Assembly: GCA_963766505.1 (NCBI GenBank)
Contig: CAVYAL010000004.1
Span: forward strand, 62,001 to 126,000
Length of the DNA: 64,000 nucleotides
Direction: 5' to 3'
DNA from: DATIRA01 sp963766505
GTDB lineage: Bacteria > Pseudomonadota > Gammaproteobacteria > Steroidobacterales > Steroidobacteraceae
Shown here piece by piece: positions 18,799 to 26,524 of the stretch. The translations under genes were made by a program, and so were the position numbers. A model generated the notes under the pieces. The model searched no databases. It was not told the origin of the DNA and was given only the letters and a program-made list of their open reading frames with translations. The first letter of the stretch is position 1. Every line of letters starts with the position of its first letter.

Positions 18799-19128
18799 TC
18801 AGGCGCCCTCTTCCAGCTGCTGGGCCTCGAGCGGCTCGTTGACGCGCTCGCGCAGGTCCTTGCCCGGCTTGAAATGCGGCACGTACTTTCCGGCCAGCGC
18901 CACCGTCTCGCCGGTCTTCGGATTGCGCCCCTGGCGCGGAGGCCTGAAATGCAGGCTGAAGCTGCCGAAACCGCGGATCTCGATGCGCTCGCCGCGAGCC
19001 AGCGCGTCGCTCATGATCTCGAGTATCTGCTTGACGGCGAGTTCGACGTCCTTGGCCGGCAGGTGACTCTGCTTAGCGGCGATGAGCTCGATGAGTTCAG
19101 ACTTCGTGATACTGCGCTCGCCGTCCAC
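18799..19128 (-). CDS. ihfB: Integration host factor subunit beta
   Basis: A 109-residue IHF/HU family subunit, partner of the IhfA found at 5 kb. The core starts ITKSELIELIAAKQ; the DNA arm is GRNPKTGETVALAGKYVPHF. There is no ATG; the likely start is the GTG at 19128 (protein begins VDGERSITKSE) with a G-rich run about eight bases upstream. It follows rpsA on the same strand, as in E. coli and Pseudomonas. Confidence 0.94.
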   Translation of the reverse strand: MDGERSITKSELIELIAAKQSHLPAKDVELAVKQILEIMSDALARGERIEIRGFGSFSLHFRPPRQGRNPKTGETVALAGKYVPHFKPGKDLRERVNEPLEAQQLEEGA

Positions 19129-19174
19129 CCTGACACCCCCCCGCGAATCGTTGTCTGTGCGCCTTTCGCGGCAA

Positions 19175-19202
19175 GTCCGTGGCACCTTCCGGTGCCACGG
19201 AC
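19175..19202 (-). terminator. Strong stem-loop between rpsA and ihfB
   Basis: A 12-bp perfect stem (GTCCGTGGCACC with its complement) closed by a four-base GGAA loop in the RNA. It lacks a U-tract, so it may be a processing or stabilising structure at the rpsA 3' end rather than a full terminator. Confidence 0.5.
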
Positions 19203-19212
19203 CCGCGGACGA

Positions 19213-20886
19213 TCAGCTGTCCTGCCCTGAGATCTGCTCCTTCAGCAGGTCGCCGAGGCTGGTGCCGGTAGTCGAGTCGGAACGGTAGTTCTGAACTGCC
19301 TCCGCTTCCTCGCTCATCTCCTTGGCCTTGATCGAGAGCGCGATGGTGCGGACCTTGCGGTCGACGGCGAGGAACTTGGCCTCGATCTCGTCACCCGCCT
19401 TGAGCACGGTACGAGCGTCCTCGACGCGGTCCCGCGACAGCTCCGAAGCACGCAGGTAGCCTTCGATGCCGCCCTCGAGGTCGACTATCGCGCCCTTGGC
19501 GTCGACTTCGCGCACAACGCCATTAACGATGCTGCCCTTCGGGTGCTCGGCGATCCAGCTGGAGAAAGGATCCTTTGCCAGCTGCTTGACGCTGAGCGAG
19601 ATCCGCTCGCGTTCGGGATCGATCGCGACAACGACGGCCTCGACTTCCTGGCCCTTCTGGTAGCTGCGAATGGCTTCCTCGCCCGGCAAGTCCCAGGAGA
19701 GGTCCGACAGATGCACCAGTCCGTCGATGCCGCCCGGCAGGCCGATGAACAGGCCGAAATCGGTGATCGACCGGACCTGTCCGCCGACGTGATCGCCCCG
19801 GTTGTAGTTCTCCGCGAACTCGCGCCAGGGGTTGGGCTTGCACTGCTTGATGCCGAGCGAGATGCGCCGACGTTCCTCGTCGATGTCGAGGACCATGACC
19901 TCGACTTCCTCGCCGATGTGCACGACCTTCGACGGGTTGACGTTCTTGTTCGTCCAGTCCATCTCGGAAACGTGAACGAGACCCTCGACACCCTCCTCGA
20001 TCTCGACGAAGCAGCCGTAGTCGGCGATGTTGGTGACCTTGCCGAACAGCCGCGTCCCGGCCGGGTAGCGCCGTGCAATGTCGTCCCACGGATCCGCGCC
20101 GAGCTGCTTGAGCCCCAGGCTCACGCGCTGGCGCTCGCGATCGAACTTCAGGATCCGGACGTCGATCTCGTCGCCGACATTGACGACCTCGGAGGGGTGC
20201 TTGACCCGCTTCCAGGCCATGTCCGTGATGTGCAGCAGGCCGTCGATCCCGCCGAGATCCACGAACGCGCCGTAGTCGGTGAGGTTCTTGACCACGCCCC
20301 GGATCACGGCGCCTTCCTGCAGCTTGTCGAGCAGTTCGCTGCGCTCGGCGCTGTATTCCTGCTCCACGACGGCGCGGCGCGAAACGACCACGTTGTTGCG
20401 CTTCTGGTCGAGCTTGATGACCTTGAACTCGAGCGTCTTGCCCTCGAGATAGCTCGGGTCGCGCACGGGGCGCACGTCCACGAGCGAACCCGGCAGGAAT
20501 GCCCGCACGAAATCGATGTCGACGGTGAAGCCGCCCTTGACACGGCCGTTGATCAGACCGGACACGGTCTCGCCTTCCTCGAACGCCTTCTCCAGGCGCT
20601 CCCAGGTGCGGGCCCGCTTGGCCTTCTCACGCGACAGGCGGGTTTCGCCGGAGCCGTCCTCGACGCTGTCGAGTGCGACCTCGACTTCATCGCCGACGCT
20701 GACCTCGATCTCGCCGCGCTCGTTCTTGAACTGCTGCGTGGGGATGACCGCTTCGGACTTCAGGCCGGCACTGACCAGGACTACGTCAGCATTAACGTCA
20801 ATGACGCGGCCGGTGAGAATCTGGCCAGGGCGTATACGCTGACTCGCCAGGCTCTCTTCGAACAGTTGGGCAAAGCTCTCGCTCAT
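19213..20886 (-). CDS. rpsA: 30S ribosomal protein S1
   Basis: A 557-residue protein with six S1 RNA-binding repeats (for example GVVKNLTDYGAFVDLGGIDG, KVTNIADYGCFVEIEEGVEG, QVRSITDFGLFIGLPGGIDG). It binds mRNA on the 30S subunit and unfolds leaders with weak Shine-Dalgarno sequences. Length matches E. coli S1. It lies between cmk and ihfB, with a terminator-like hairpin upstream (20987-21024), suggesting its own promoter in the 20.9 kb gap. Confidence 0.98.
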   Translation of the reverse strand: MSESFAQLFEESLASQRIRPGQILTGRVIDVNADVVLVSAGLKSEAVIPTQQFKNERGEIEVSVGDEVEVALDSVEDGSGETRLSREKAKRARTWERLEKAFEEGETVSGLINGRVKGGFTVDIDFVRAFLPGSLVDVRPVRDPSYLEGKTLEFKVIKLDQKRNNVVVSRRAVVEQEYSAERSELLDKLQEGAVIRGVVKNLTDYGAFVDLGGIDGLLHITDMAWKRVKHPSEVVNVGDEIDVRILKFDRERQRVSLGLKQLGADPWDDIARRYPAGTRLFGKVTNIADYGCFVEIEEGVEGLVHVSEMDWTNKNVNPSKVVHIGEEVEVMVLDIDEERRRISLGIKQCKPNPWREFAENYNRGDHVGGQVRSITDFGLFIGLPGGIDGLVHLSDLSWDLPGEEAIRSYQKGQEVEAVVVAIDPERERISLSVKQLAKDPFSSWIAEHPKGSIVNGVVREVDAKGAIVDLEGGIEGYLRASELSRDRVEDARTVLKAGDEIEAKFLAVDRKVRTIALSIKAKEMSEEAEAVQNYRSDSTTGTSLGDLLKEQISGQDS

Positions 20887-20986
20887 TTAAAATTGCTTCC
20901 GGGGTCTCTTGCGACCCATGTCCACGCCAGCTTCCCGCCAACGAGGGTTGATTGAATAACACCCCGGCGTCCTGCCAGGTGCATCA

Positions 20987-21024
20987 AGAAAACGACACCG
21001 CCCCGCAAGCGCGGCAGCGGTGTC
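20987..21024 (-). terminator. Terminator-like hairpin after cmk
   Basis: Stem GACACCGC/GCGGTGTC (21017-21024 with 20994-21001) followed on the minus strand by GTTTTC. It probably reduces read-through from cmk into rpsA. Confidence 0.55.
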
Positions 21025-21028
21025 TCCG

Positions 21029-21712
21029 TCAGTGAATCGCGGCTATCCTGGACCGGGCGAGATCCTCGATCTGCGCAACCACCGACTCGACACCGATATT
21101 GGTCGAGTCTATGACCACGGCGTCGGCCGAAGCCCTGAGGGGCGCCACGGACCGGTTGGCGTCACGATGATCCCGCTCGCGGATTTCCCGCGAAAGGTCG
21201 GCTAGATTAACAGTAAGTCCCTTTTCTTTCAACTGCTTATGACGCCTCCGCGCCCGTTCCTCCGGGCTCGCCGTGAGGAAGATCTTCAGCGGCGCGTCCG
21301 GGAATACGATCGATCCCATGTCGCGCCCGTCGGCGACCAGGCCCGGCGGCTGCGCGAACCCGCGCTGGCGACCGATCAGCGCCGCCCGCACCGCCGGCAT
21401 CGCGGCAACCCGCGAGGCTGCGCTGCCAGTGGACTCGCTGCGAAGCTCGCCCGTCACGTCCCGCCCGTCGAGCAGCACGCGCTCCTCGCCGGTGGCGTCC
21501 ACCTCGAACCGGGCATCTAGACCGGCGGCGACCGCCGCGTGTCCGGCCTCGTCCTGCGGATCGAGGCCCCTTGCGATCCCGGCCAGCGCCACGAGGCGAT
21601 AGAGCGCACCGCTGTCGAGCAGGTGCCATCCCAGCCGCCGCGCCAGCAGCCGGCTGACGGTACCCTTGCCAGACCCGCTCGGTCCGTCGATCGCGATCAC
21701 GGGAACGCTCAT
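21029..21712 (-). CDS. cmk: Cytidylate kinase
   Basis: A 227-residue nucleoside monophosphate kinase that phosphorylates CMP and dCMP. It has the P-loop DGPSGSGKGTVSRLL, the CMP-binding LVADGRDMGSIVFPDAPLK and the LID region RARRRHKQLKEKG. It lies between aroA (10 bases upstream) and rpsA, the standard order. Confidence 0.97.
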   Translation of the reverse strand: MSVPVIAIDGPSGSGKGTVSRLLARRLGWHLLDSGALYRLVALAGIARGLDPQDEAGHAAVAAGLDARFEVDATGEERVLLDGRDVTGELRSESTGSAASRVAAMPAVRAALIGRQRGFAQPPGLVADGRDMGSIVFPDAPLKIFLTASPEERARRRHKQLKEKGLTVNLADLSREIRERDHRDANRSVAPLRASADAVVIDSTNIGVESVVAQIEDLARSRIAAIH

Positions 21713-21722
21713 CTGAGGGTCC

Positions 21723-23024
21723 TCAGGTACGTTCCTCGAGACGCATGCCGACCGACCGCGTCAGCGCCACGAATCCAGGGAAAGACGTGGCGACATTCGC
21801 CGCATCGAGGATCTCGATGGCCTCCCTGGCGCGCAGGCCGGCGACGACGAAGGACATCGCTACCCGGTGATCGCCGCAGCTGTCCACGGTGCCACCGCCG
21901 ATCGCTCCGCCGGTGATCCTCAGGCCGTCCGGCAGCACCTCGCTGGCTATCCCTGTCCGGGCGAGCCCCTGCGCCATCGTCGCGATCCGGTCGCTTTCCT
22001 TGACGCGCAGTTCCGCGGCACCCGTGACGACGGTCTCCCCTTCGGCGCAGGCGGCGGCAATGAAAACCGCCGGCAGTTCGTCGATTGCGAGCGGCACCAG
22101 CCGTTCAGGCACGACGACTCCCCGCAGCGTCGCCGGGCGCACCTCGATGTCCGCCACCGGCTCGCTGCCCAGGCTGCGATGGTTGAGAAGTCGCAGGTCG
22201 GCTCCCATCAGCGCGAGTATCTCGAGCAGCCCGGTGCGGGTCGGGTTGACCCCGACGCCGCGAATCACGAAGGGCTCGCTGGCCCCGATGCAGGCTGCGA
22301 CGATCAGGAACGCGGCCGACGAGAAGTCCCCGGGAACCTCGACGTCCGTGCCGTGCAACTCATCCGGTGGCTCCAGGACAACCTCGCCCTGCCGGGACGT
22401 GACCCTGCATCCGAAGCTCTGCAGCATCCGCTCGGAATGATCACGCGTGACGGCGGGCTCGACGACCGTAGTCGGGCCGTCCGCGTAGAGTCCAGCGAGC
22501 AGCAGCGCCGACTTCACCTGGGCACTGGCGACCGGCATCGCATAGCGGATGCCGCGCAGCGGCGGCGCGGACGAGATCCGCACGGGAGGGCGTCCATCGC
22601 TCGTCGCGATGCTTGCACCCATCAGGCGCAGCGGCACGGCCACCCGCTCCATCGGTCGCCGCATCAGTGACGCATCCCCGACCAGCACCGAATCGAAGGG
22701 CTGCCCGCTCAGCAGTCCCATGAACAGTCGCATCGCCGTTCCGGCATTGCCCATGTCCAGCTCGACCGCCGGGGCGGCGAGTCCGCGCAGCCCGGCGCCC
22801 TCGACGATCACCGTTGCCGGCGACGGCCTGTGCACGCTAGCCCCGAGCCGCTGGACCGCGGCCAGCGTTGCCAGACAGTCCTCCCCCTCGAGGAAGCCGC
22901 TGATACGGCTTCGCCCGCTCGCAATCGCACCGAGCATCAGCGCCCGGTGCGAGATCGACTTGTCACCCGGGACCGTCGCCTCCCCGGCGATCCGCCCTCC
23001 CGGCTCGACCCGATAGGAACTCAT
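21723..23024 (-). CDS. aroA: 3-phosphoshikimate 1-carboxyvinyltransferase (EPSP synthase)
   Basis: A 433-residue shikimate-pathway enzyme. Visible motifs are the N-terminal VPGDKSISHRALMLGAI, the LDMGNAGTAMRLFMGLLSG loop, and the late RVKESDRIATMAQGL. The DKS and NAGTAMR segments are of the type usually associated with Bacillus-like (class II) enzymes, since class I enzymes have GNAGTAMRPL. It starts one base after the pheA stop, so the two are translationally coupled. Confidence 0.96.
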   Translation of the reverse strand: MSSYRVEPGGRIAGEATVPGDKSISHRALMLGAIASGRSRISGFLEGEDCLATLAAVQRLGASVHRPSPATVIVEGAGLRGLAAPAVELDMGNAGTAMRLFMGLLSGQPFDSVLVGDASLMRRPMERVAVPLRLMGASIATSDGRPPVRISSAPPLRGIRYAMPVASAQVKSALLLAGLYADGPTTVVEPAVTRDHSERMLQSFGCRVTSRQGEVVLEPPDELHGTDVEVPGDFSSAAFLIVAACIGASEPFVIRGVGVNPTRTGLLEILALMGADLRLLNHRSLGSEPVADIEVRPATLRGVVVPERLVPLAIDELPAVFIAAACAEGETVVTGAAELRVKESDRIATMAQGLARTGIASEVLPDGLRITGGAIGGGTVDSCGDHRVAMSFVVAGLRAREAIEILDAANVATSFPGFVALTRSVGMRLEERT

Positions 23025-23025
23025 C

Positions 23026-24189
23026 TCAGAGGATGGCCTGCGGATAGGAGCCGAGGACCTTGCACAGCGATGAGTGGGCCTTGATCTCCACGAGCGCGGT
23101 GGCGAGCGGCTCCACCTGGGCATGTCCCTCGAGGTCGATGAAGAACACGTAGTGCCACCTGCGCTTGCGGGACGGTCGCGACTCGATGCGCGTCATGCTG
23201 ATGCCGTGGCGCGCGAAGGGCTCCAGAAGCTGAAACAGCGCGCCGGGAGAATCCGTGTCGGCCGCAGAAACCAGTAGCGTCGTCTTGTCCCGGCCGCTCG
23301 GCGGGAACGTCTTGCGTCCGATGACCAGGAAGCGGGTCGTGTTGTCGGGACGATCCTCGATCTCGGGAAAGAGCAGGTTGAGGCCGTAGACCTCGGCTGC
23401 CGCGGTCCCGGCGATCGCAGCCGTGCCGTCTTCGTCGCGGGCACGACGCGCGCCCTCGGCATTGCTGGCAACCGGGACACGCTCGATGCCCGGAAGGTGC
23501 TCCTCCAGCCAGCCACGGCACTGCGCCAGCGCTTGCTGGTGGGCACAGACTCGGCGCACTTCCTCGAGCATCCCCATGCGGCCCATCAGATTGTGATGGA
23601 TCAGCAGCTCGACCTCGCCGCAGATGTGAAGCGGCGAGCTGAGGAACATGTCCAGCGTGTTGTTGACCGTGCCCTCGCTGGAATTCTCGATAGGTACCAC
23701 GCCGAAGTCCGCCGAGCCCGCTTCGACCTCGTGGAACACCTCTTCGATCGAGGTGAGCGGCAGGGCACGCACGGAATGGCCGAACTGCTTGAGCACGGCC
23801 TGCTGCGTGAAAGTGCCCTCTGGGCCCAGAAAGCCGACTTTCAGCGGCTCCTGCTGCGCCAGGCAGGCCGACATGATCTCGCGGAACAGCCGCAGGATTT
23901 CCTCGTCCCGCAACGGACCGTGCTCGCGGCGGTTGCGCTCCCGTGCGAGCCTCAGCACCTGCGCCTCGCGCTCCGGCCGGTAGAAATCCACCGTGTGGCC
24001 GTCCTGGTGCTTGGAGATGCCCACCTCCCGGGCGAGCTTCGCACGCTCGTTGATCAACCGATGCAGATCCGCATCGATCTCGTCGATCCGTTCCCTGATC
24101 GATTCGAGCTCCGGCCTGCGCGGGCCGGCCGTCGTGCCGCGCGGCCGTGCAGTCGCGCGGCGCCTCGAGGACTTCTTCGCCTTCGGCAT
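23026..24189 (-). CDS. pheA: Bifunctional chorismate mutase/prephenate dehydratase
   Basis: A 387-residue P-protein for phenylalanine synthesis. Order of domains: a basic N-terminal extension of about 25 residues (KAKKSSRRRATARPRG), AroQ chorismate mutase (about 27-110, IDEIDADLHRLINERAKLA), prephenate dehydratase (VGFLGPEGTFTQQA, then PIENSSEGTVNNTLD) and a C-terminal ACT domain (GALFQLLEPFARHGISMTRIESRPS) for feedback inhibition by phenylalanine. Its stop is one base before the aroA ATG and its start is two bases after the serA stop. Confidence 0.96.
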   Translation of the reverse strand: MPKAKKSSRRRATARPRGTTAGPRRPELESIRERIDEIDADLHRLINERAKLAREVGISKHQDGHTVDFYRPEREAQVLRLARERNRREHGPLRDEEILRLFREIMSACLAQQEPLKVGFLGPEGTFTQQAVLKQFGHSVRALPLTSIEEVFHEVEAGSADFGVVPIENSSEGTVNNTLDMFLSSPLHICGEVELLIHHNLMGRMGMLEEVRRVCAHQQALAQCRGWLEEHLPGIERVPVASNAEGARRARDEDGTAAIAGTAAAEVYGLNLLFPEIEDRPDNTTRFLVIGRKTFPPSGRDKTTLLVSAADTDSPGALFQLLEPFARHGISMTRIESRPSRKRRWHYVFFIDLEGHAQVEPLATALVEIKAHSSLCKVLGSYPQAIL

Positions 24190-24191
24190 GC

Positions 24192-25361
24192 TCAGACCAG
24201 CCGCGCCGCCAGCACGCCAGGGATGGCACGGATGGACTCCAGCACCTCGGGCAGTATCAGCGCGTCCGTATCGATCAGCGTGTAGGCGATTTCGCCACGG
24301 GACTTGTTCAGCAGGTCCGCTATGTTGAGTCCGGCCTCTGCGAGGCAGGTCGAAATCTGCCCCACCATGTTCGGTACGTTCGCATTCGAGATCGCGATTC
24401 GATTCTCACCGATCCGCGGCAGTACCGACTCGGGGAAATTGACCGAATTACGCACGTTGCCGTGTTCGAGAAAATCGCGCAGTGTGTCGGCGACCATCAC
24501 GGCGCAGTTCTCCTCCGCCTCGCTGGTCGAGGCGCCGAGATGCGGCAGGGCCACGACCTTCGGGTGATCCTTGATGCCCCGCGTCGGGAAGTCGCAGACA
24601 TAGGCAGAGAGCTGCCCGCGATCGAGCCCGTCGAGCACCGCCGCCTCGTCGACGACAGCCGCACGGGCGAAGTTCAGGATGACACCGCCCGGACGCATCA
24701 ACGCGATGCGGGCCTGGTTGACCAGGCCGCGAGTCGCATCGTTCTGCGGCACGTGCACGGTGACGAAGTCTGAGCGCGCGAACAGCTCGTCCAGGCTCCT
24801 CGCCTGCTCGACTCCGGCAGACAGCTGCCAGGCTCGCTGCACGGTGATCTGCGGATCGTGACCGAGCACCTGCATCCGCAGGCCGAGCGCCGCGTTCGCC
24901 ACCTCGACCCCGATCGCGCCCAGCCCCACGACGCCGAGCGTGCGTCCCGGCAGCTCGTGTCCACTGAACTGTTTCTTGCCGCGCTCGACCGCTTCCTCGA
25001 GCGCCTCGTCGTCGCCCTGCAGGCTGCGGACGTAACCCCAGGCCTGGCAGATGTTGCGCGAGGACAGGAACAGGGCCGCGAGCACCAGTTCCTTGACCGC
25101 GTTCGCGTTGGCGCCCGGAGCGTTGAACACGGGAATGCCGCGCGAACTGAGCTTCGCGACGGGAATGTTGTTGGTTCCCGCGCCGGCCCTTGCTACCGCG
25201 AGCACGCTCTCGGGAATCTCCATGCCGTGCATGTCCGCCGAGCGGAGCATGATCGCGTCCGGGTGACCGATCTCCGAGGCGACCTCGTAGCGATCGCGCG
25301 GCAGACGCTCCAGGCCGCGGACCGAGATGTTGTTGAGCGTGAGGATCTTGAACGACATCAT
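24192..25361 (-). CDS. serA: D-3-phosphoglycerate dehydrogenase
   Basis: A 389-residue NAD-dependent enzyme opening serine synthesis. It shows AGAGTNNIP, the Rossmann motif GVVGLGAIGVEVANAALGL, the catalytic Arg region ILNFARAAVVDEAAV, and ALPHLGASTSEAEENCA with the active-site His. A short C-terminal ACT domain (NVPNMVGQISTCLAEAGLNI) follows; the longer intervening domain of some SerA is absent. The ATG at 25361 overlaps the serC stop. Confidence 0.95.
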   Translation of the reverse strand: MMSFKILTLNNISVRGLERLPRDRYEVASEIGHPDAIMLRSADMHGMEIPESVLAVARAGAGTNNIPVAKLSSRGIPVFNAPGANANAVKELVLAALFLSSRNICQAWGYVRSLQGDDEALEEAVERGKKQFSGHELPGRTLGVVGLGAIGVEVANAALGLRMQVLGHDPQITVQRAWQLSAGVEQARSLDELFARSDFVTVHVPQNDATRGLVNQARIALMRPGGVILNFARAAVVDEAAVLDGLDRGQLSAYVCDFPTRGIKDHPKVVALPHLGASTSEAEENCAVMVADTLRDFLEHGNVRNSVNFPESVLPRIGENRIAISNANVPNMVGQISTCLAEAGLNIADLLNKSRGEIAYTLIDTDALILPEVLESIRAIPGVLAARLV

Positions 25362-26440
25362 CCGTTCTTCCGCTCGAACTCCCCCATGTACCCGACCAGC
25401 GCCTCGACGCCGGCCAGCGGCATGGCATTGTAGATGCTTGCGCGCATGCCGCCCACGGAGCGATGGCCTTCGAGACTGAGCAAGCCCGCGGCGCGGGCTC
25501 CTTGCAGGAACGCTCCGTCCAGGGCCGGATCGGCCAGCGTGAACGGCACGTTCATCCAGGACCGGCAGGCGGGATCCACCGGGCTGCGGTAGAAGCCAGA
25601 GTCGTCTATCGCGCCATAGAGAAGTTCCGACTTTGCGCGATTGCGGCGCCCCATAACCTCGAGCCCACCCTGTCGCTTGACCCACTGGAATACCAGGCCT
25701 GCGACATACCAGGCGAACGTTGGCGGCGTGTTCGTCATCGAGCCATCCGCTGCCATGGCTTTCCAGTCGAGGACGGTCGGCGTATCCGCGCGAGCGCGTC
25801 CGAGCAGATCCTCACGCACGATCACCACGACCAGTCCGGCGGGACCGATGTTCTTCTGCGCCCCGGCGTAGATCACGCCGAAGCGGCTGACCTCGATCGG
25901 ACGCGACAGGATCGTCGAGGACATGTCGGCCACGAGCGGCACGTCGCCTGACTCGGGAATGAACGGGAATTCCACGCCGCCGATCGTCTCGTTCGGTGTG
26001 TAGTGCAGGTACGCGGCGCCCGGCGTGAGGCGCCAGCCGTCGCGCGCCGGGATCGAGGTATATTTGCCGTCCGCAGCGTCGGCAGCCACGTTCACGCTGC
26101 AGTAGCGCTTCGCCTCGCCGATCGCTTTCTTGGACCAGGCCCCGGTGTTCAGATAATCCGCCGTGGCATCGGCTGCCGACAGGTTCATCGGTACGCCGGC
26201 GAATTGGCCGGTCGCCCCGCCCTGCATGAACAGAACTCGGTAATCGTCCGGCACGGCAAGCAGTTCTCGCAGGTCGGCCTCCGCCTGGGCCGCGATCCCG
26301 GTGAACGCCTTGCCGCGATGGCTCATCTCCATCACGGACATGCCGTGCTCATGCCAGTCGAGCATTTCGTCGCGGATCTGCTCGAGGACCTCGACCGGCA
26401 GCGCCGCGGGGCCCGCGCTGAAGTTGAATACACGCGTCAT
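25358..26440 (-). CDS. serC: Phosphoserine aminotransferase
   Basis: A 360-residue class V PLP enzyme for 3-phosphoserine and, in many proteobacteria, 4-phosphohydroxythreonine (pyridoxal phosphate synthesis). It begins FNFSAGPAALPVEVLEQI and has the ATGQFAGVPMNL segment and the PLP lysine in VIYAGAQKNIGPAGL. It is followed directly by serA, so two successive serine steps are coupled. gyrA lies downstream on the far side of the operon's promoter region in coordinate terms and is read on the same strand. Confidence 0.97.
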   Translation of the reverse strand: MTRVFNFSAGPAALPVEVLEQIRDEMLDWHEHGMSVMEMSHRGKAFTGIAAQAEADLRELLAVPDDYRVLFMQGGATGQFAGVPMNLSAADATADYLNTGAWSKKAIGEAKRYCSVNVAADAADGKYTSIPARDGWRLTPGAAYLHYTPNETIGGVEFPFIPESGDVPLVADMSSTILSRPIEVSRFGVIYAGAQKNIGPAGLVVVIVREDLLGRARADTPTVLDWKAMAADGSMTNTPPTFAWYVAGLVFQWVKRQGGLEVMGRRNRAKSELLYGAIDDSGFYRSPVDPACRSWMNVPFTLADPALDGAFLQGARAAGLLSLEGHRSVGGMRASIYNAMPLAGVEALVGYMGEFERKNG

Positions 26441-26524
26441 GGTTCAGGGATTCCGGATAATTTTGCAGCGCAGTCTATCAGGCGGACGGCGCTCCAGGCC
26501 CGACCAGGCGTGCGCGCGCGTGGC

